Below are positions 11,250 to 22,722 of a DNA stretch of 64,000 nt, in pieces (the stretch's first letter is position 1; every line of letters begins with the position of its first letter). Both the position numbers and the translations under genes were made by a program. Below the pieces are notes generated by a model. That model had not been told where the DNA came from, did not search any database, and saw only the letters and a program-made list of their open reading frames with translations. Source of the stretch: Viscum album (taxonomy: Eukaryota; Streptophyta; Magnoliopsida; Santalales; Viscaceae); NCBI GenBank assembly GCA_963277665.1, contig OY728160.1, forward strand, positions 46,422,605 through 46,486,604. Reading direction: 5' to 3'.

Positions 11250-12429
11250 TTTATTTTCATGCTTTACTATTTAGAGATAAAATATTAGAGATTATAAATT
11301 CTTGGGACTTGTTCATAAGTTGTTCTTGGGTTTCATGAACCCATGTTCAGGCTAAAATCCATGTTACCCAAAATTTAATTGTTGTTATACTATTTCCTAT
11401 TACAGTTCATATTTATTCACCATTTGGTGACACACATGTTGTGTGGAGTTGTTGATTATTACTCTATTTGAGGATTTTCTTTCATCTATGTCCTGATGAT
11501 ATGAGGGAAATGAGCATTATTACATGAATCATTATACACACCAAGAATTCACATGTCATTCATATTTCCATTCCATATAGGCACATTTCACTGATTTTCA
11601 TTGCTTGATATGCATGTAAATATTGATTGGTTATGTGATAGTTAGCATATTCTTGTATTACTGCTGATTATGATTGAGTGATTTCATGTCTCAATTCATG
11701 AGGTGTATGGGCCCAAATGGGTTGGGATGAGTAATTTACCAAGTTGATCCATTATGTTATAAATAATTGGGTGTTGTTTTAAGTGATAGGTGTATGGGCG
11801 CTGATTCACTAGAAATGATTATCCATTATAAATTAAATCATGACAACTAAAATGAAGTGGTTTCATATCCTTATCCATGATTTCCATGTTTATGAAAGGT
11901 AAAAAAGTGAACTTGGTAATTAAATGTTAGATTAAATTAAACTTATACTTGAGAACTTACTGATACTTGGTTATCTAAGATGGTGGTTTGGGTAATATGC
12001 CTTGGGTAGTGAGTTTTCTTGAGTTCATCTTAAACTAGTGATGTTATCTTTATGCTTATAATCTTGTTTTTAGATGTGTTATTGGATATTATAGATCAAT
12101 TCCATCATGACTTCCTTGTGTCATATGCCAAGAGGGTGGCCACGACGATTCTTCAGATGTCGTGGGCCCTGATCCTCCAGTCTTACATCCAGGAGTTACA
12201 CTTGAGGCACTGCCTTCTATACTTGATTTGGGAACTGGTACCCAAGTTTGTGATAGTTTCTAATTTCTGGTATAGTCCATGAATGGTGTTCCACAACATT
12301 CAACTACGATGGCTGATTTGACTCATGAGTTTCAGTAGTAGCATCCTTTAACTTTTTCAAGGGATGGTGGTCTATAGGCTACTGAGTCTTGTCTTGAATC
12401 CACCCTATATATCTTTTGAGAATTTGGAG
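11250..12429 (+). other. Leader and decayed gag N-terminal region of the chromovirus
   Basis: About 1.2 kb between the primer-binding site and the first recognisable gag sequence. It contains an open stretch of 76 codons (12052-12282) without a recognisable domain. The remainder is broken by stops. Probably the untranslated leader and the start of gag. Confidence 0.45.
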
Positions 12430-13100
12430 ACCCCTCTAGAGAGGAGTTTCAATATTTCCACATACATGCTTCGGAAATCATCCAAGGGCTGGTGGGATGT
12501 GATTACCTAGGCCGTTCATCATCAAGGAATGTTATGGGTTGATTTCTGCACTGCCTTCTATGATAAGTTATTTCCTCATACCCTGAGAGATGGAAGATCT
12601 AGATAGTTCATGAATCTCGAGAAGGGTTATATGTTATTTATGGAGTATTCAACACATTTCACATAGTTACAGCACTTTTCATCACTTCTAGACAATGATG
12701 AGATTCGTGTGCTAGACGTTTTGAGGATCGAATCTAGTATGCCATCCATACACAGGACAATGTATTTCACCTTCCTATTTTTCTACAGTAGTCAATCAGG
12801 CTCTTATCATTGAGCATAAACTAAGGGATAAAAATAGTACCAGGTATAGAGGACCAGTGCTGAGGCAGGCCAGTAGTTCTTCCGGTGGAAGGAAGTGTTC
12901 TCTCGTGGTTTCTTATTAAGGGAGTGACAACCAGAGTGCTTGCTTTGATAGCTCTATAAAGTTTCATCAGTGTGGAATATGGGGGAACAAGAAGCCTCAA
13001 TGAGATATAGACCCAATAGAGTGTCGAGCTTGTAGCCATATGGGGAATCTCTATCATTTTTGTAGGACCTTCCCACCAACTTCAAGTGGAAAAAGGATCT
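12430..13100 (+). pseudogene. gag remnant (capsid and zinc knuckle)
   Basis: Gag packages the element RNA into virus-like particles in the cytoplasm. A decayed capsid core is readable at about 12470-12700, with phrases typical of chromovirus gag: KGWWDVIT, FCTAFYDKLFPHTLRD, then FMNLEKGYM and EYSTHFT, interrupted by TAG stops and frameshifts. A nucleocapsid zinc knuckle follows at 13022-13063 (CRACSHMGNLYHFC). It keeps the three cysteines of the CCHC pattern, but the histidine is asparagine (AAT for CAT). A region rich in Ser, Gly and Gln follows before the protease. No continuous frame remains, so no functional protein. The identification rests on the order of motifs and on neighbouring pol. 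Confidence 0.75.
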
Positions 13101-13329
13101 GCATCAGCTCCACCTTTGGGATCGATTTATTTTACGTCGCATCAGGTGGGGATTTGGAATAGAACTGGTAGGTCTGTAAAAGGAGGAGTTCTTGGTCATG
13201 GTAGCCAGACCCCTGATCACCAGCAACACCAACAGAGCATTTACGATCATGGTAGTCTATCTCTTGCATAGGGCCATGGATCAGGCAAGTTGCATGCACT
13301 ATAGATGATACTCGAGGATCATGTTGCGG

Positions 13330-13500
13330 GACCTTATACAGCATAAGGTATTATTCTTGTGGAATCTATTATATTATCTATTATATTTGATATAGTTTCT
13401 TCGAAATCTTTTATCTCTATATCTATTGTGGATATTCTTAGACTAGAGATACAGTATTACTATGGTGTAATGACCATAGATAAACTATTAGGGGTACAAA
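13330..13500 (+). pseudogene. Retroelement aspartic protease remnant
   Basis: The protease normally cuts the gag-pol polyprotein. At about 13346-13435 the frame reads IILVESII, then FDIVSSKSFISI. This corresponds to the active-site block of chromovirus proteases, where a DSGATHSFIS-like sequence is expected. The catalytic DSG is DIV here, so the site is destroyed. Its position between the gag zinc knuckle and the reverse transcriptase supports the call. The sequence between 13435 and 13800 is too decayed to follow. Confidence 0.55.
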
Positions 13501-13799
13501 CAGAGGGTATACTCTAGTGTAGGGATTTTCCCCTTGAGGTAGCAAGTTAACATTTCTTATAGAACCTCTTCATTATTGATATGATAGGCTTTGATGTCAT
13601 TCTTAAAATGGACTAGTAGGTTCACTATCATGATTTTGTAGAATTCTATCACTGTAGAGTATCTTTTACATCACCAGAGGGTAGAAGTTATCTATATAAT
13701 GGTGAGTGGGATGTACAGGCTGTTAGAGTTAAACCAAATCATCATGGGAAATATGGAGTGATTGCCTAGACTAAAAATATCTTCATAGGGGTTCTGGGT

Positions 13800-14760
13800 T
13801 TACATAAGGCACATTTACCTCCAGAATTGGATTGTTTCAGGGATGTCTTTCCTGCTAATTTTTTGGATTACCTCTTGAGAGGGAGGAAGAGTTTACAATC
13901 GATATTGTTTAAGAAATGGCTCTAGTTTCCATTCCTCCATACAGTATGGAACCAACATAGCTTCAGATGATCAAGAGGTAGTTAGAGGATTTAGAGGCCA
14001 AAGGCTTTATACAAACCAGTACATCCTCTTGGGGTTCACCCAAGCTTTTTTCCAAGAAGGCGGATGGAAACTTATGTCTATGCGTAGATTACATAAGGTT
14101 GAACCATCTTATGATCAATAACCTATATCCACTTTCTCAAATAGATGATATCTTTGACCAGCTTCCAAAGGTATTCTCCAAGATCGACCTGAGATCGGGT
14201 TATCATCAGGTGTGCATTAGGCCTTCAGACATACCACGTACTACTTTCCATAGTAGGTATGGTCTATATGAGTATCTTTTTATGTTGTTCAGTCTTACAA
14301 ACAAACCTCCCATTTTCATGGCTTTGATGAATAGGGTTTTCCACTCTTATTTGGACTCTTTTGTCATTGTCTTTTTGGATGAAATCTTAGTGTATTATCG
14401 CACTCATAGAAACCATGCAAAACATCTTGTGATCGTTCTGAGAACACTGAGAGAGCAACATCTTTACACCAATCTTCCTAAGTGCCACTTATGGATTGAC
14501 AAAGTCCACTTCATAGGTCATATTATCTTAGAAGTAGAAGTATATTTTGACCCAGAAAAGGTTAGTGTTGTAGTTTCTTGGGAGAATCTGAAGAACATGT
14601 TGGATATATGGAGTTTCTTAAAGATGGATAGATATTACAAGTGTTTCATACAAGACTTTTCATGTCTTTCTTCACCTATTACTGGCCTTAAAAAGAAGGG
14701 TGTCAAGATTATATGGACAGAAACATGTGATAAATCCTTTTAGGATCTGAAAGGGAGGTT
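13800..14760 (+). pseudogene. Ty3/gypsy reverse transcriptase remnant
   Basis: Copies element RNA into DNA. The longest open stretch in the element (14099-14743, 214 codons) covers most of the palm and fingers. Readable blocks are FSKIDLRSGYHQVCIRPSDI (first catalytic Asp in SKIDL intact), TTFHSRYGLYEYLFMLF, FLDEILVYYRTHRNH, LPKCHLW and KVHFIGHII. The catalytic YxDD-type box is FLDE, so its second aspartate is glutamate. The N-terminal part (about 13930-14098) lies in the same region but with stops. After 14743 a TAG interrupts the link to RNase H. The family is clear; activity is not expected. Confidence 0.9.
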
Positions 14761-15180
14761 TGTTTTGGAATGTATTTTTATTATTCCCAAGCTAGGTATT
14801 GGTTATACCATCTTCTATTATGCATCATGCATCGGCCTAGGAGTGGTACTGATATAGGAAGACAGATCCATTCTGTGTGGATCTCAACAGTTGAGGCCTC
14901 ATGAGTGAAACTACCTGACGCACGACCTTGAGTTATCAACAGTTGTCCATGCCTTATGTTTATGGATACATTATCTAATGAGTGATAGCTTTGTGGTGTA
15001 TACATACCAAAAGAGGCTAAAATATTTCTTTTCTTAGCATGACTTGAACCTCGAATAGTGGAAAGGGGTCAAATATCTACAATCCTTAGATTTTGATCTT
15101 TCCTATATGCTTGGAAAGGGAAATGTAGTTGCTGATATGTTGAGTTGGAAAACTCAAACATGGGTCGTATAGAGATCCAA
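14760..15180 (+). pseudogene. Retroelement RNase H remnant
   Basis: Degrades the RNA strand during reverse transcription. It follows the reverse transcriptase directly. Readable segments are LTHDLELSTVVHALCLWIHY at about 14917-14976, and GKGNVVADMLSWK near 15114-15152, which corresponds to the GKxNVVADALSRK motif of gypsy RNase H with its last catalytic Asp kept. Several TAG and TGA codons break the frame. Confidence 0.8.
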
Positions 15181-15419
15181 TGATGAATGGAAGTTAATGG
15201 CCCTATTTTCTAAGTTGTATCTAAAGTTCCATGATAATCATGAGTATTCTTACCTCTTAGCCTAGATAGTTTCCTCTTCCATCCTTAAGAAGGTGAAGAG
15301 TATGTAGTTTTCATATCTTGAAGTATTGTTACTCCTTGAGAGTATATAAAGAGATAACCCACCTCTAGATTGTTCTGTGGACAGAGGTGACATCCTTCAT
15401 CTACATGGACATATCTGGA

Positions 15420-16420
15420 TTCCTACATATATGAGAGAGGAGTTGATGAAAGAGTCCCATGCTTCTCATTGGGTAGTTCATCTAGGCATCTCCAAGATGA
15501 ATTGAGATATGTGACACCAGTATTGGGGTTCTGGGATGAAATTTAAGATAGCAGGTTATATTGCTAGGTGTTCCACCTGTCAGTAGGTAAAGGTAGAGCA
15601 CCAGATACCTGCAATATTGCTACAAACGCTTTTAGTCCCAGAATGGAAATGGGAAGATGTTTCTATGTATTTTTTATTCATCTAACCTAGACCTTCAAGG
15701 GGTAGGGATGTTATCTAGGTATTCATTGATTGAATAAATAAATCATCTCACTTCATTCCAATTTGGGAGACTTTATTAGTTTATGAGCTGGGAAGATTGT
15801 ATATATGTGAGATCATACGAATACATGGGGTTCCATGTACTATTATTTCATATAGGGATTCTAGTTTCACTTCACAATTCTATAAGGGATTTAAAAAATA
15901 TATAGAAACACAAGTGCTTCTAAGCACATCTTTTCACCCTCATAATGATGGACCATTGGAATAGACAATACAAGTACTAGAGGATATGCTCTGAGCATGT
16001 ATCCTTGATTTTGGCATTTCTTGGGAGAATCATATCCCTCTCATTGAGTTTTCCTATAATAATAGATTTCATTTGATAATTCAAATGTCTAATTTTAAGG
16101 CCTTATATGGTAGGTCATCCCATTCTCCCATATGCTAGATAGAGGTAGGTGCAGTAGCCCTACTAGATTCTTATCTCATTTAGGAGACTTCAGAGCAGGT
16201 TCAGTTGACTAGAAAGCATATGACTGCTGCTCAGTCCAGACAAAAATCTTATGTCAATCGCCATCAATGACATCTAGAGTTTGAGGTTGGGGATTTTGTT
16301 TTCCTTTGATTATCACCTATTCTAGGGAATATATGGTTATGAATGCATGGAAATTTATCGTTTCGTTTTGTATGGACTTTTGAAATTCTAGAGAGAGTCG
16401 GGCTGGTAGCCTATCGTTTG
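15420..16420 (+). pseudogene. Retroelement integrase remnant
   Basis: Inserts the DNA copy into the genome. The zinc-binding N-terminus is at about 15447-15590: two histidines in HWVVHLG and the CSTCQ pair, all four ligands kept. It is followed by the linker with [11 protein letters not shown]. The catalytic core spans about 15715-16110: FID-INKSSHFIP (first Asp kept), IISYRDSSFTSQF (the catalytic Asp after Ser is Tyr), and the glutamate before the TIQVLEDML helix (kept). FKALYGR and the C-terminal LEFEVGDFVFL follow. In-frame stops occur throughout. Confidence 0.88.
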
Positions 16421-16439
16421 CTACTACCTTAGAGCTAAT

Positions 16440-16720
16440 GTTCCATGCATGATGTATTTCATGTTTCCAAACTTCACCAATATCATGTCGACCAATATCA
16501 TACTCTTAATCCTAAGGAATTTGGGTTAGATACTGATGGAACCTTTGAGGAGTATCCAATATTCATCATCGACCAGAGTATGAAGGCTCTCTGAGACTGG
16601 TCTGTCCCTCTAGTACGGATGTTATGGTAGTATTGTTGAGTACAAGAAAAGACTTGGGAAATTGAAGCCTATGTTCATTCCTAATGGCCAAAGTTGTTCT
16701 TAGACAATGTTTCTCCAACC
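16440..16720 (+). pseudogene. Chromodomain remnant at the integrase C-terminus
   Basis: Chromodomains steer integration towards modified histone tails in chromoviruses (family knowledge). After MHDVFHVSKLHQYHVD the frame reads FEEYPIFIIDQSMKAL, then WSVPLVRMLW, then KTWEIEA and WPKLFLDN. This matches the layout EEYPVxILDR...PLVKVLW...ATWE...YPxLF of Tekay-type chromodomains, with stops inside. It is the main evidence for the clade. Confidence 0.82.
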
Positions 16721-16747
16721 TTAGAAGGTGAACTCGGGGACAAGTTC

Positions 16748-16764
16748 TTTTAAGGGGGAAAATT
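16748..16764 (+). other. Polypurine tract before the 3' LTR of the chromovirus
   Basis: ttttaagggggaaaatt runs into the LTR start TGTAAGAACCC at 16765. Confidence 0.8.
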
Positions 16765-19700
16765 TGTAAGAACCCTATTTTTCACTCAGGTATGTATCCT
16801 TTAATTTTTGGTCTAAATATTTACTTTAGAATTGATATAGATGTAAAATGGGTTAGTAAAGGTCTCAGGGGTGTTCGGGGTAATTTTGGAGGCAAGAACC
16901 CTTTTTTTGGAGAAATTTTCTAAGTCACATGGTTGGAACATGGTTGGCACACGGTTTTCCTAACCGTGTGGATGGTCAATATCCTCACAGAACCACTTCA
17001 CATAGTTTTTCCATGGTCATGTGGCCTAACCATGAAATGTTCTCTTATACCCAGAAATCCTTTCATGATTTGTGTACGATTTTTCAAACCATGCGAAAAA
17101 ACCATACTCATTCCATTTTTGGGTAATTTTGAAAAATTACCTTTAATGATCTATTAAGCTCCCTCATAATTATCTAATCCAATATTACGCAGTAATTACA
17201 TCCATGGATCTCATTTTGGATCTTTTTGAAGGAAAAAGCTGGGGATCAAGAGATCTCCTTCATCTGAGATCTGATTGCGCTTCCCTTCTTCATTTTGGAT
17301 GCATAATGGTAAGTACTTGAGTTCTCTTGAGTCGTTATCCTTCTCTATTTATCTCGACCAAGTTATTAGAGTATGAGTGTTTTTATATTTTTCTTAGATG
17401 TACTCTTGTCTAATCCAAATTAATATTCAATACTCGAGGAGGAGATATGTGAAAGCCTAATCTAGATGGTCTATAACTCATCCCTAAAGTTTGTTGATTT
17501 TGGATTTGTCATGTGGGGCCCACTGATTCAATCAGGTGTCATTAATTGAATTTATATGCCATTATTATAATCATTTGAACTGTATGGATATGATCTTTCC
17601 ATATATGTGATTAAGGTTTGGTGATTACTACCACAACTCCATCCCTTCCTTGTCGAAGGTTATTCCATAATTGTCGTTTTAGAGTTTTGAAACATTTGAG
17701 TCACTATTCGGGTGTGCCTTGGCTTGAACTTCCTAAGGGTAATCATTTCTATATTAAATGGATTGTTTATATTATGAATCTCATAATGGTAAGTACCACG
17801 TATGTGTACCACTTGACCCACCTATGGTAAGTGCTTCAAATTGATAATTGAATTTGAATGATTAATTAGTTGCATATCTGTAGCACCCCTTACCAAATTA
17901 ATGGAAGGTAGAAAAATAAACCTCAAATATGGAATATGTTTTAAATGGATTAAATGAATGGTTTCATGCTATTTTTCCTTGTCACACTAATGAAAGGAAA
18001 GGCTTGAACCAAATGACTTGATTAAAAGGTTGCATGATACTTGACTTTATCACACTAATGAAAGGAAAGGCTTGAAATGAATGAAATATTACATGACTTC
18101 ATATTTAAATAGAAATGGCCTAACTCGATCTCTCCTTGTATTCTGATCAGAGAATTCCATAAGAACTCAGGAATCTCATTCTAATTCAAGGATACAGCTT
18201 TCATAGGTTGATACCCACCTAGATCTCGATCCTTATCTGTTCTTGGATGCCCAGTATGACACTATAGGATCCCTTCATATTATCACATGATGCCTTGAAT
18301 ACACTCCTTGGATCCATTATTGACAAGTAAGTTCCATGGTTACAGCCTATATGGCCCTATCTCTACTTAGCCCCATTTTACCTTGGTTGATCACCTTGGA
18401 TTAGGTAGGAACCTTATTGTAGAATGCCTTGGAACATGTTCCTTGGATTACACTCTTATCCTTGGCTAGGCTATAGTTACTACTGATTTGGAGACCCTTC
18501 AGGTCTACATTGCCTTGGTTATTACCTTAGAACTTCATTATTAAATATCATTAATCATGGTTTCCTTATTACATATTGGATCCTTCATTATTTATACTAT
18601 CACGAGGTGATGTCAGTGTTGGATATGCCTCACAATACCTATTAATATAAAATTGGTAATTATATAACTAATGAATTGGTTATATGTTCAGACACCATCT
18701 AAGGGTTGAAGTAGGTACATAGGTATTTATTTACATTATAATACTTTACTTTATACATGAATTCTTGCACACTATTACATTTCCTTTAGACAGTATGGAT
18801 GTTATTGACACCATTAGTGGTGTCCCCCTGAGATTTATCTCACACCTTCTCTGGGTTCTGTTTGGTTTGTAAAGACCCGTAAAATTCAAGGGAAATTTTT
18901 TCTTAATTTTCTTTGGAATTTTACAAGAGCGCGGTTTCTGATGGAACCTGATTCTGAGGCCCGGTGTGCCCGGAATCAATTTCCGAAGTTTGGCTCGGGT
19001 ACGTTCAGTGAACGAACGATCGGGAATTTCTAACTTTTGATTCGGTGCTCGGAATTGAAATCCGAGGACACCGATGAACTCGCAGCGCCGATATTCGCTT
19101 AAGGAGACCTTTTCTGAAGTTGCGTTTATTGTGGGACGAAAGTTAGTTTTTGGAAGAATTATAAGAAGTTAAATAAAAATGTGGAACACTTTTTATTTTT
19201 CTTACTTGTTGGTTAACTCCTCTCAAAGGAAGTTAGGGGTGGGACCCACACCCACTTAACCTCCCTTGAGAGGATTAAGTGTGGTGGGGCCCACACGAAC
19301 CCAAACTTTTCATCTCCTCTCAAAACTCCCTTAACCCCTCTTTAAATGACATGACAACTTGTTATTTAATTTGGAGTTATTTTTATTTGAATTTCAAAAC
19401 TTTGAAATTCAATTTTGTTAAGTGTGTGAATAAAATAAGACTAGATTATTTTATTTGGTTAGATTTCTCTAGCCTTCTTGAGAGAATTTGGGTTCTCCTT
19501 CTTCTTCTTCAACTTTGACGAAGAACGCGAAGAACCTTCGAGCTCCGACGAAGAACGCCGCTCCTCTCTTCTTCGTATCCGGTTGTTTCCGAAGATCGAC
19601 GACGCCTTCCGTGTCAACGAAAGGGAACGCCGCTTCCTCCTCGGACTTCCTTCGTCGGATTACGAAGATTCGCCAACGACGTACCTCTTCGGACGTACCT

Positions 19701-19869
19701 CTTCGTCATCAGATTTGACGAACGATTACCGCAACGACCGACCTCCGCGACGTTGTCTTCCGCGGGTCGTTGACGATCATCGATCTTGAAACCAAGGTAG
19801 GGGTTGTTGTTGATTATTTATTTATTCTCGTTCTTGATATTGAATGTCGAACTTTGAGGATAACGAATA

Positions 19870-20600
19870 ATTAATATCGTTTAACGTGAGGGGGGGCCGG
19901 ACCGCACGAACACGGCCGAACCCTCCTCCTTTGTTCTTGATTATTATATTCTTGTGGATGAACGAGAAGGCGTGGTGTCGTCGCACCACGCGAGAATCGC
20001 CCGGTTTATTTGCGCGACGCCATCGTGCCGCGCGTGGAAGGATTATCATGAACGCGACGCCGTCGCGCCGCGTCGAAGGGAACCGAAGGCACCGCGGCCG
20101 GAGCGGGGCCGCGGCAGAGGGGCGCGGTGCCGTCGCACCGCGCCAGACGATGAACACTGCGGCCGGTTCCGGGCCACGACGGAATGAGAAGACCGGCGGC
20201 CGGGCTGCCGGTGTCGGAAGCCGGAAGGGGACCGGCTTTTTGCCGGAACCGTTGAAGAAAAACTGGCCGGCCAAGTGGTCCGGCCGGAAGGGGAAGAAAC
20301 CGGGGGAATTTAATTCCCCCGGCCAGTAAGAATGCCCCCCCCCCATTTAAGAGGGGGGCCGGTTTCTTAAAGGGGGGCAGGCGGCCCCCCCCGTTTCCCA
20401 CAAAGCAAGCCCCCACGAGGGGGGCCGTTTTTCACAAAAGGCGCGGCTTCAGCCACGCCGCCAGAGAGGAGGCGAGGGCCTTGCCCCCCGCGCGCAGCAC
20501 CCATGCGGCGCCAGGCCGCACTGCCGCCGGCCGGGCCGGGTCGGCCCGGACCCGGACCCCCCGTTTCCACATCGATTTCGGTATTTTGCCCATAACTTGA
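19870..20600. repeat. CpG-rich, G/C-homopolymer segment of the solo LTR
   Basis: Very GC-rich, with mirrored runs of g and c (for example 20333-20420, ggggggcc / ccccccc) and many cgccg phrases. Likely U3 of the LTR. No TATA box is convincing here. Confidence 0.6.
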
Positions 20601-20990
20601 GCTACGGACCTCCGATCGACGAACCTTCTGCGGAAACGCGATCCTTGGATCGAGACGGTCGTTTTGGTATATTACACTCAGGGTTTCGGAATACTTTGAG
20701 TTCGGCCGGGTTGGTTCGTACACGAAACCAACCGGGCCCTCGCAGCGGAAACACTCATATCTTGAGCTACGGACGTCTGATTGACGTGCCGTCAGCTTTG
20801 TTGTGTTCCTCTTAGTGAGACGGATCTTTTGGCATACTCCGCCCGAGGTTTGGACGTAGGTGGAGTACGGTCGGGTTGGTTTTGCCTTAGAAACCAACCG
20901 GGCCCCTGGGACGAAAAAGCCAATAACTCTCAGACCGGGCGTCCGATCGACGCGCCGTCTGTTGCGTTGAGTTCCTGTTGACGATACGGA
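20587..20990 (+). repeat. Three tandem units of about 165 bp in the solo LTR
   Basis: Units begin near 20587, 20754 and 20918 with ataacttgagctacgg or a variant, then a tccgatcgacg block. The first two units end in an inverted repeat ccgggttggttt...aaccaaccggg (about 20706-20740 and 20871-20903). The third is partial. The phrase resembles the conserved taactcgagctccggagctccg block known from large plant gypsy LTRs, here amplified. Confidence 0.75.
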
Positions 20991-21094
20991 ACTTTTGGAT
21001 ACATCAACTCTAGACTTTGTGACAGTTGATGTATCAGCCTCTCGGCTCGTGGAGCAGACCCTCCGAACGAGCTTGCTGTGTGCGGGAACCCTAG

Positions 21095-21545
21095 TGCTGG
21101 CTGCGACTGTGACTGCTACTGCTACTGCTACTGCTACTGTGACTGTGACGATGACAGTACAGAGATCCTGTGTGGATTCGAAGACGACTACAGCACTCAG
21201 CGATCCTACGTGGATCAGTGCTACAGGTCATGTGTGGGCCCGATCCTGTGTGGGTCCGATCCTGTGTGGGTCTTTGCGCTCAGCGGTCCTGTGTGAACCA
21301 GCGCCTACAGGTCCTGTGTGGGCCCGATCCTGTGTGGGTCTTTGCGGGGGTTAGTTACCTATTGATCCTTCGTGGGTCCGACGACTTAGATAGATCATAG
21401 ATCATCTTTATCGTCTTTCGAAGAAGTATACCTGTGTGAGCTGAATCCTGTTACTTTCCTGTGTGAATTGTGTTGTGTTATCCTGTGTGGATTTCGTTTT
21501 GCTTTCCTGTGTGGAATACGTATACTTTCCTGTGTGGACTGAGTT
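21095..21545 (+). repeat. Hexamer run and cctgtgtggg minisatellite in the solo LTR
   Basis: First a ctgcta / ctgtga hexamer run (about 21105-21155). Then many copies of gatcctgtgtgggtc or a shortened cctgtgtgga at irregular spacing (21168-21540). The frames of 60-120 codons over 20995-21676 merely translate these repeats (Cys-Gly-Pro or Val-Trp-Ala-Arg patterns). Confidence 0.8.
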
Positions 21546-22722
21546 GTACTCGGGCTCGGAGGTTGGAGCGTATTGGAATTGATGACTTAGGTATATGTAT
21601 GGGAATATACCTAAGCAGTGTCGGTTGTTACTTCGTGATTGTACCTTTCTTGTGGTTTATCCTTTGTGTATTTTGAGAGACCTTCAGGGGTCTTGGGGTC
21701 CCTTCTGAGTAGCTTATACTCACCCCTGCACGGGCTATGCCCGCACTACGTTGTGTTGGTTGCAGACGACGGATAGCATTGATCTTGGCTGAGGCTTGCA
21801 GAGCAGGACGGTACCTGGAGGTGGACCACTGGGCGGGACGTTTTCGGAGCGGATGGCGGGACCCGAGGAGCAGTGGAGCTATCTGTACCCACCCTTCAGG
21901 TGGGATCTCCAGTGGACAGCTCGGTGTAGCGGCTTTTACTTACAGTTGTTGTTTTCCCTTTCGAGTTGTACTTTACTTTCAGTTTGGGTTTGTATACTGG
22001 CCCATTTACTTTTCCGCACTTTCAGTTGTACTCTGTTTTTACTTAGTGTTTACTTTCCGCTTGCTTACTCTGTGGTGTTTGTTTACTTTACAAAGGCAAT
22101 GTCTTCCCTTTTTACCGGGATTTACGCCTTGGTGCTAGTTGCCATCCCCTGGCCTATGGAAGGCGGGCTTGGGGTAGTCACGGCACGGACCCCGAGGGCA
22201 AGTCGTGACATGGTTCATTGGGTAGATTATATGGTTTCAAGTGTTGACAAAGGAAAGCATGTGTCTTTAAAAACTTTATTTCTTGTTATTTAGTATAGAT
22301 ATTGATAGAAGATGGCTGAGTCAAATCTCGGGATTCTTGGGATAGTCTTTGATTTTCTTTATACTTTGTGTAACATGTTATACATGTTGTTTGTATCCAT
22401 GCTTTCCAAATTTCTAGTGACATGACATATCATCATTATTTTTTTAATGTTATTATAGTTATTTAAGTTTTTGTTGATGTTGTATCTATTTTTCTATTGT
22501 GCCTTTTGTTTACTTATATTTCTTTTTCTATTTACCTATGTTTACATCCATCCACTATGTTACACTTTGGTAATGAGGGAATAGTCTCCTCACTGAAACA
22601 CCCTAGGCACTCACTACTAGTCGGTAGCCTCTGGCGTTTGTGGATATGCACTTGAGGCCATGTGGCCCACTAGGCCTAGGGCACCTGTTGAGTAGAATCT
22701 GGGTCTGTGACGTCACAAGATT

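Larger units (their letters stand above)
18868..22210 (+). mobile_element. Solo LTR of another gypsy family, 3343 bp, GC-rich
   Basis: Starts TGTAAAGACCCGTAAAATTC and ends aagtcgtgaca, with the perfect duplication TGGTT at 18863-18867 and 22211-22215. No internal region or second LTR is present, so it arose by recombination between two LTRs. The termini and the phrase actcacccctgcacgggc near 21717 are typical of long chromovirus LTRs. It stands out by base composition: from about 19500 to 21900 it is GC-rich with many CpG, unlike everything around it. Few decayed CpGs suggest it is the youngest insertion in the stack. The long overlapping frames on both strands at 19822-20897 come from the missing AT stops and are not genes. 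Confidence 0.9.
8635..22717 (+). mobile_element. Chromovirus (Ty3/gypsy, Tekay/Del-like), complete layout but decayed
   Basis: A full LTR retrotransposon flanked by a perfect duplication AGATT (8630-8634 and 22718-22722). Order on the + strand: 5' LTR (8635-11231), primer-binding site, gag, protease, reverse transcriptase, RNase H, integrase, chromodomain, purine tract (16748-16764), 3' LTR (16765-22717, enlarged by a solo LTR). Without the nested 3343-bp LTR and its duplication the 3' LTR is 2605 bp, against 2597 bp for the 5' LTR. The C-terminal chromodomain and the very long LTRs place it in the chromoviruses, most like Tekay/Del. All proteins carry stops and frameshifts, so it cannot move itself. 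By eye the LTRs agree at about four positions in five. Confidence 0.92.
16765..22717 (+). repeat. 3' LTR of the chromovirus, split by a solo LTR
   Basis: Matches the 5' LTR along its length: 16765-18867 pairs with 8635 to about 10729, and 22211-22717 pairs with about 10730-11231. It ends gacgtcaca at 22717, followed by the duplication AGATT. The insertion at 18868-22210 separates the two parts. Small frames in it are LTR sequence. Confidence 0.9.

Noticed and set aside
14099..14743. A host gene or an integrated plant pararetrovirus carrying reverse transcriptase
   Set aside because: The frame sits between paired LTRs with a TSD, followed by RNase H, integrase and chromodomain in gypsy order. 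Pararetroviruses lack LTRs and integrase.
20333..20420. G/C homopolymer runs as assembly errors
   Set aside because: The runs are arranged as mirrored blocks within a well-delimited LTR with a perfect TSD, so they are probably real, although exact lengths may be off.
19822..20897. Long overlapping open frames on both strands (up to 176 codons) as protein-coding genes
   Set aside because: They lie in the GC-rich part of a solo LTR, overlap in several frames on both strands, and show no domain. High GC removes chance stop codons.
20995..21676. Cys-rich or Val-Trp-rich small proteins
   Set aside because: The residues simply translate the hexamer run and the cctgtgtgg minisatellite; three frames give equally long products.
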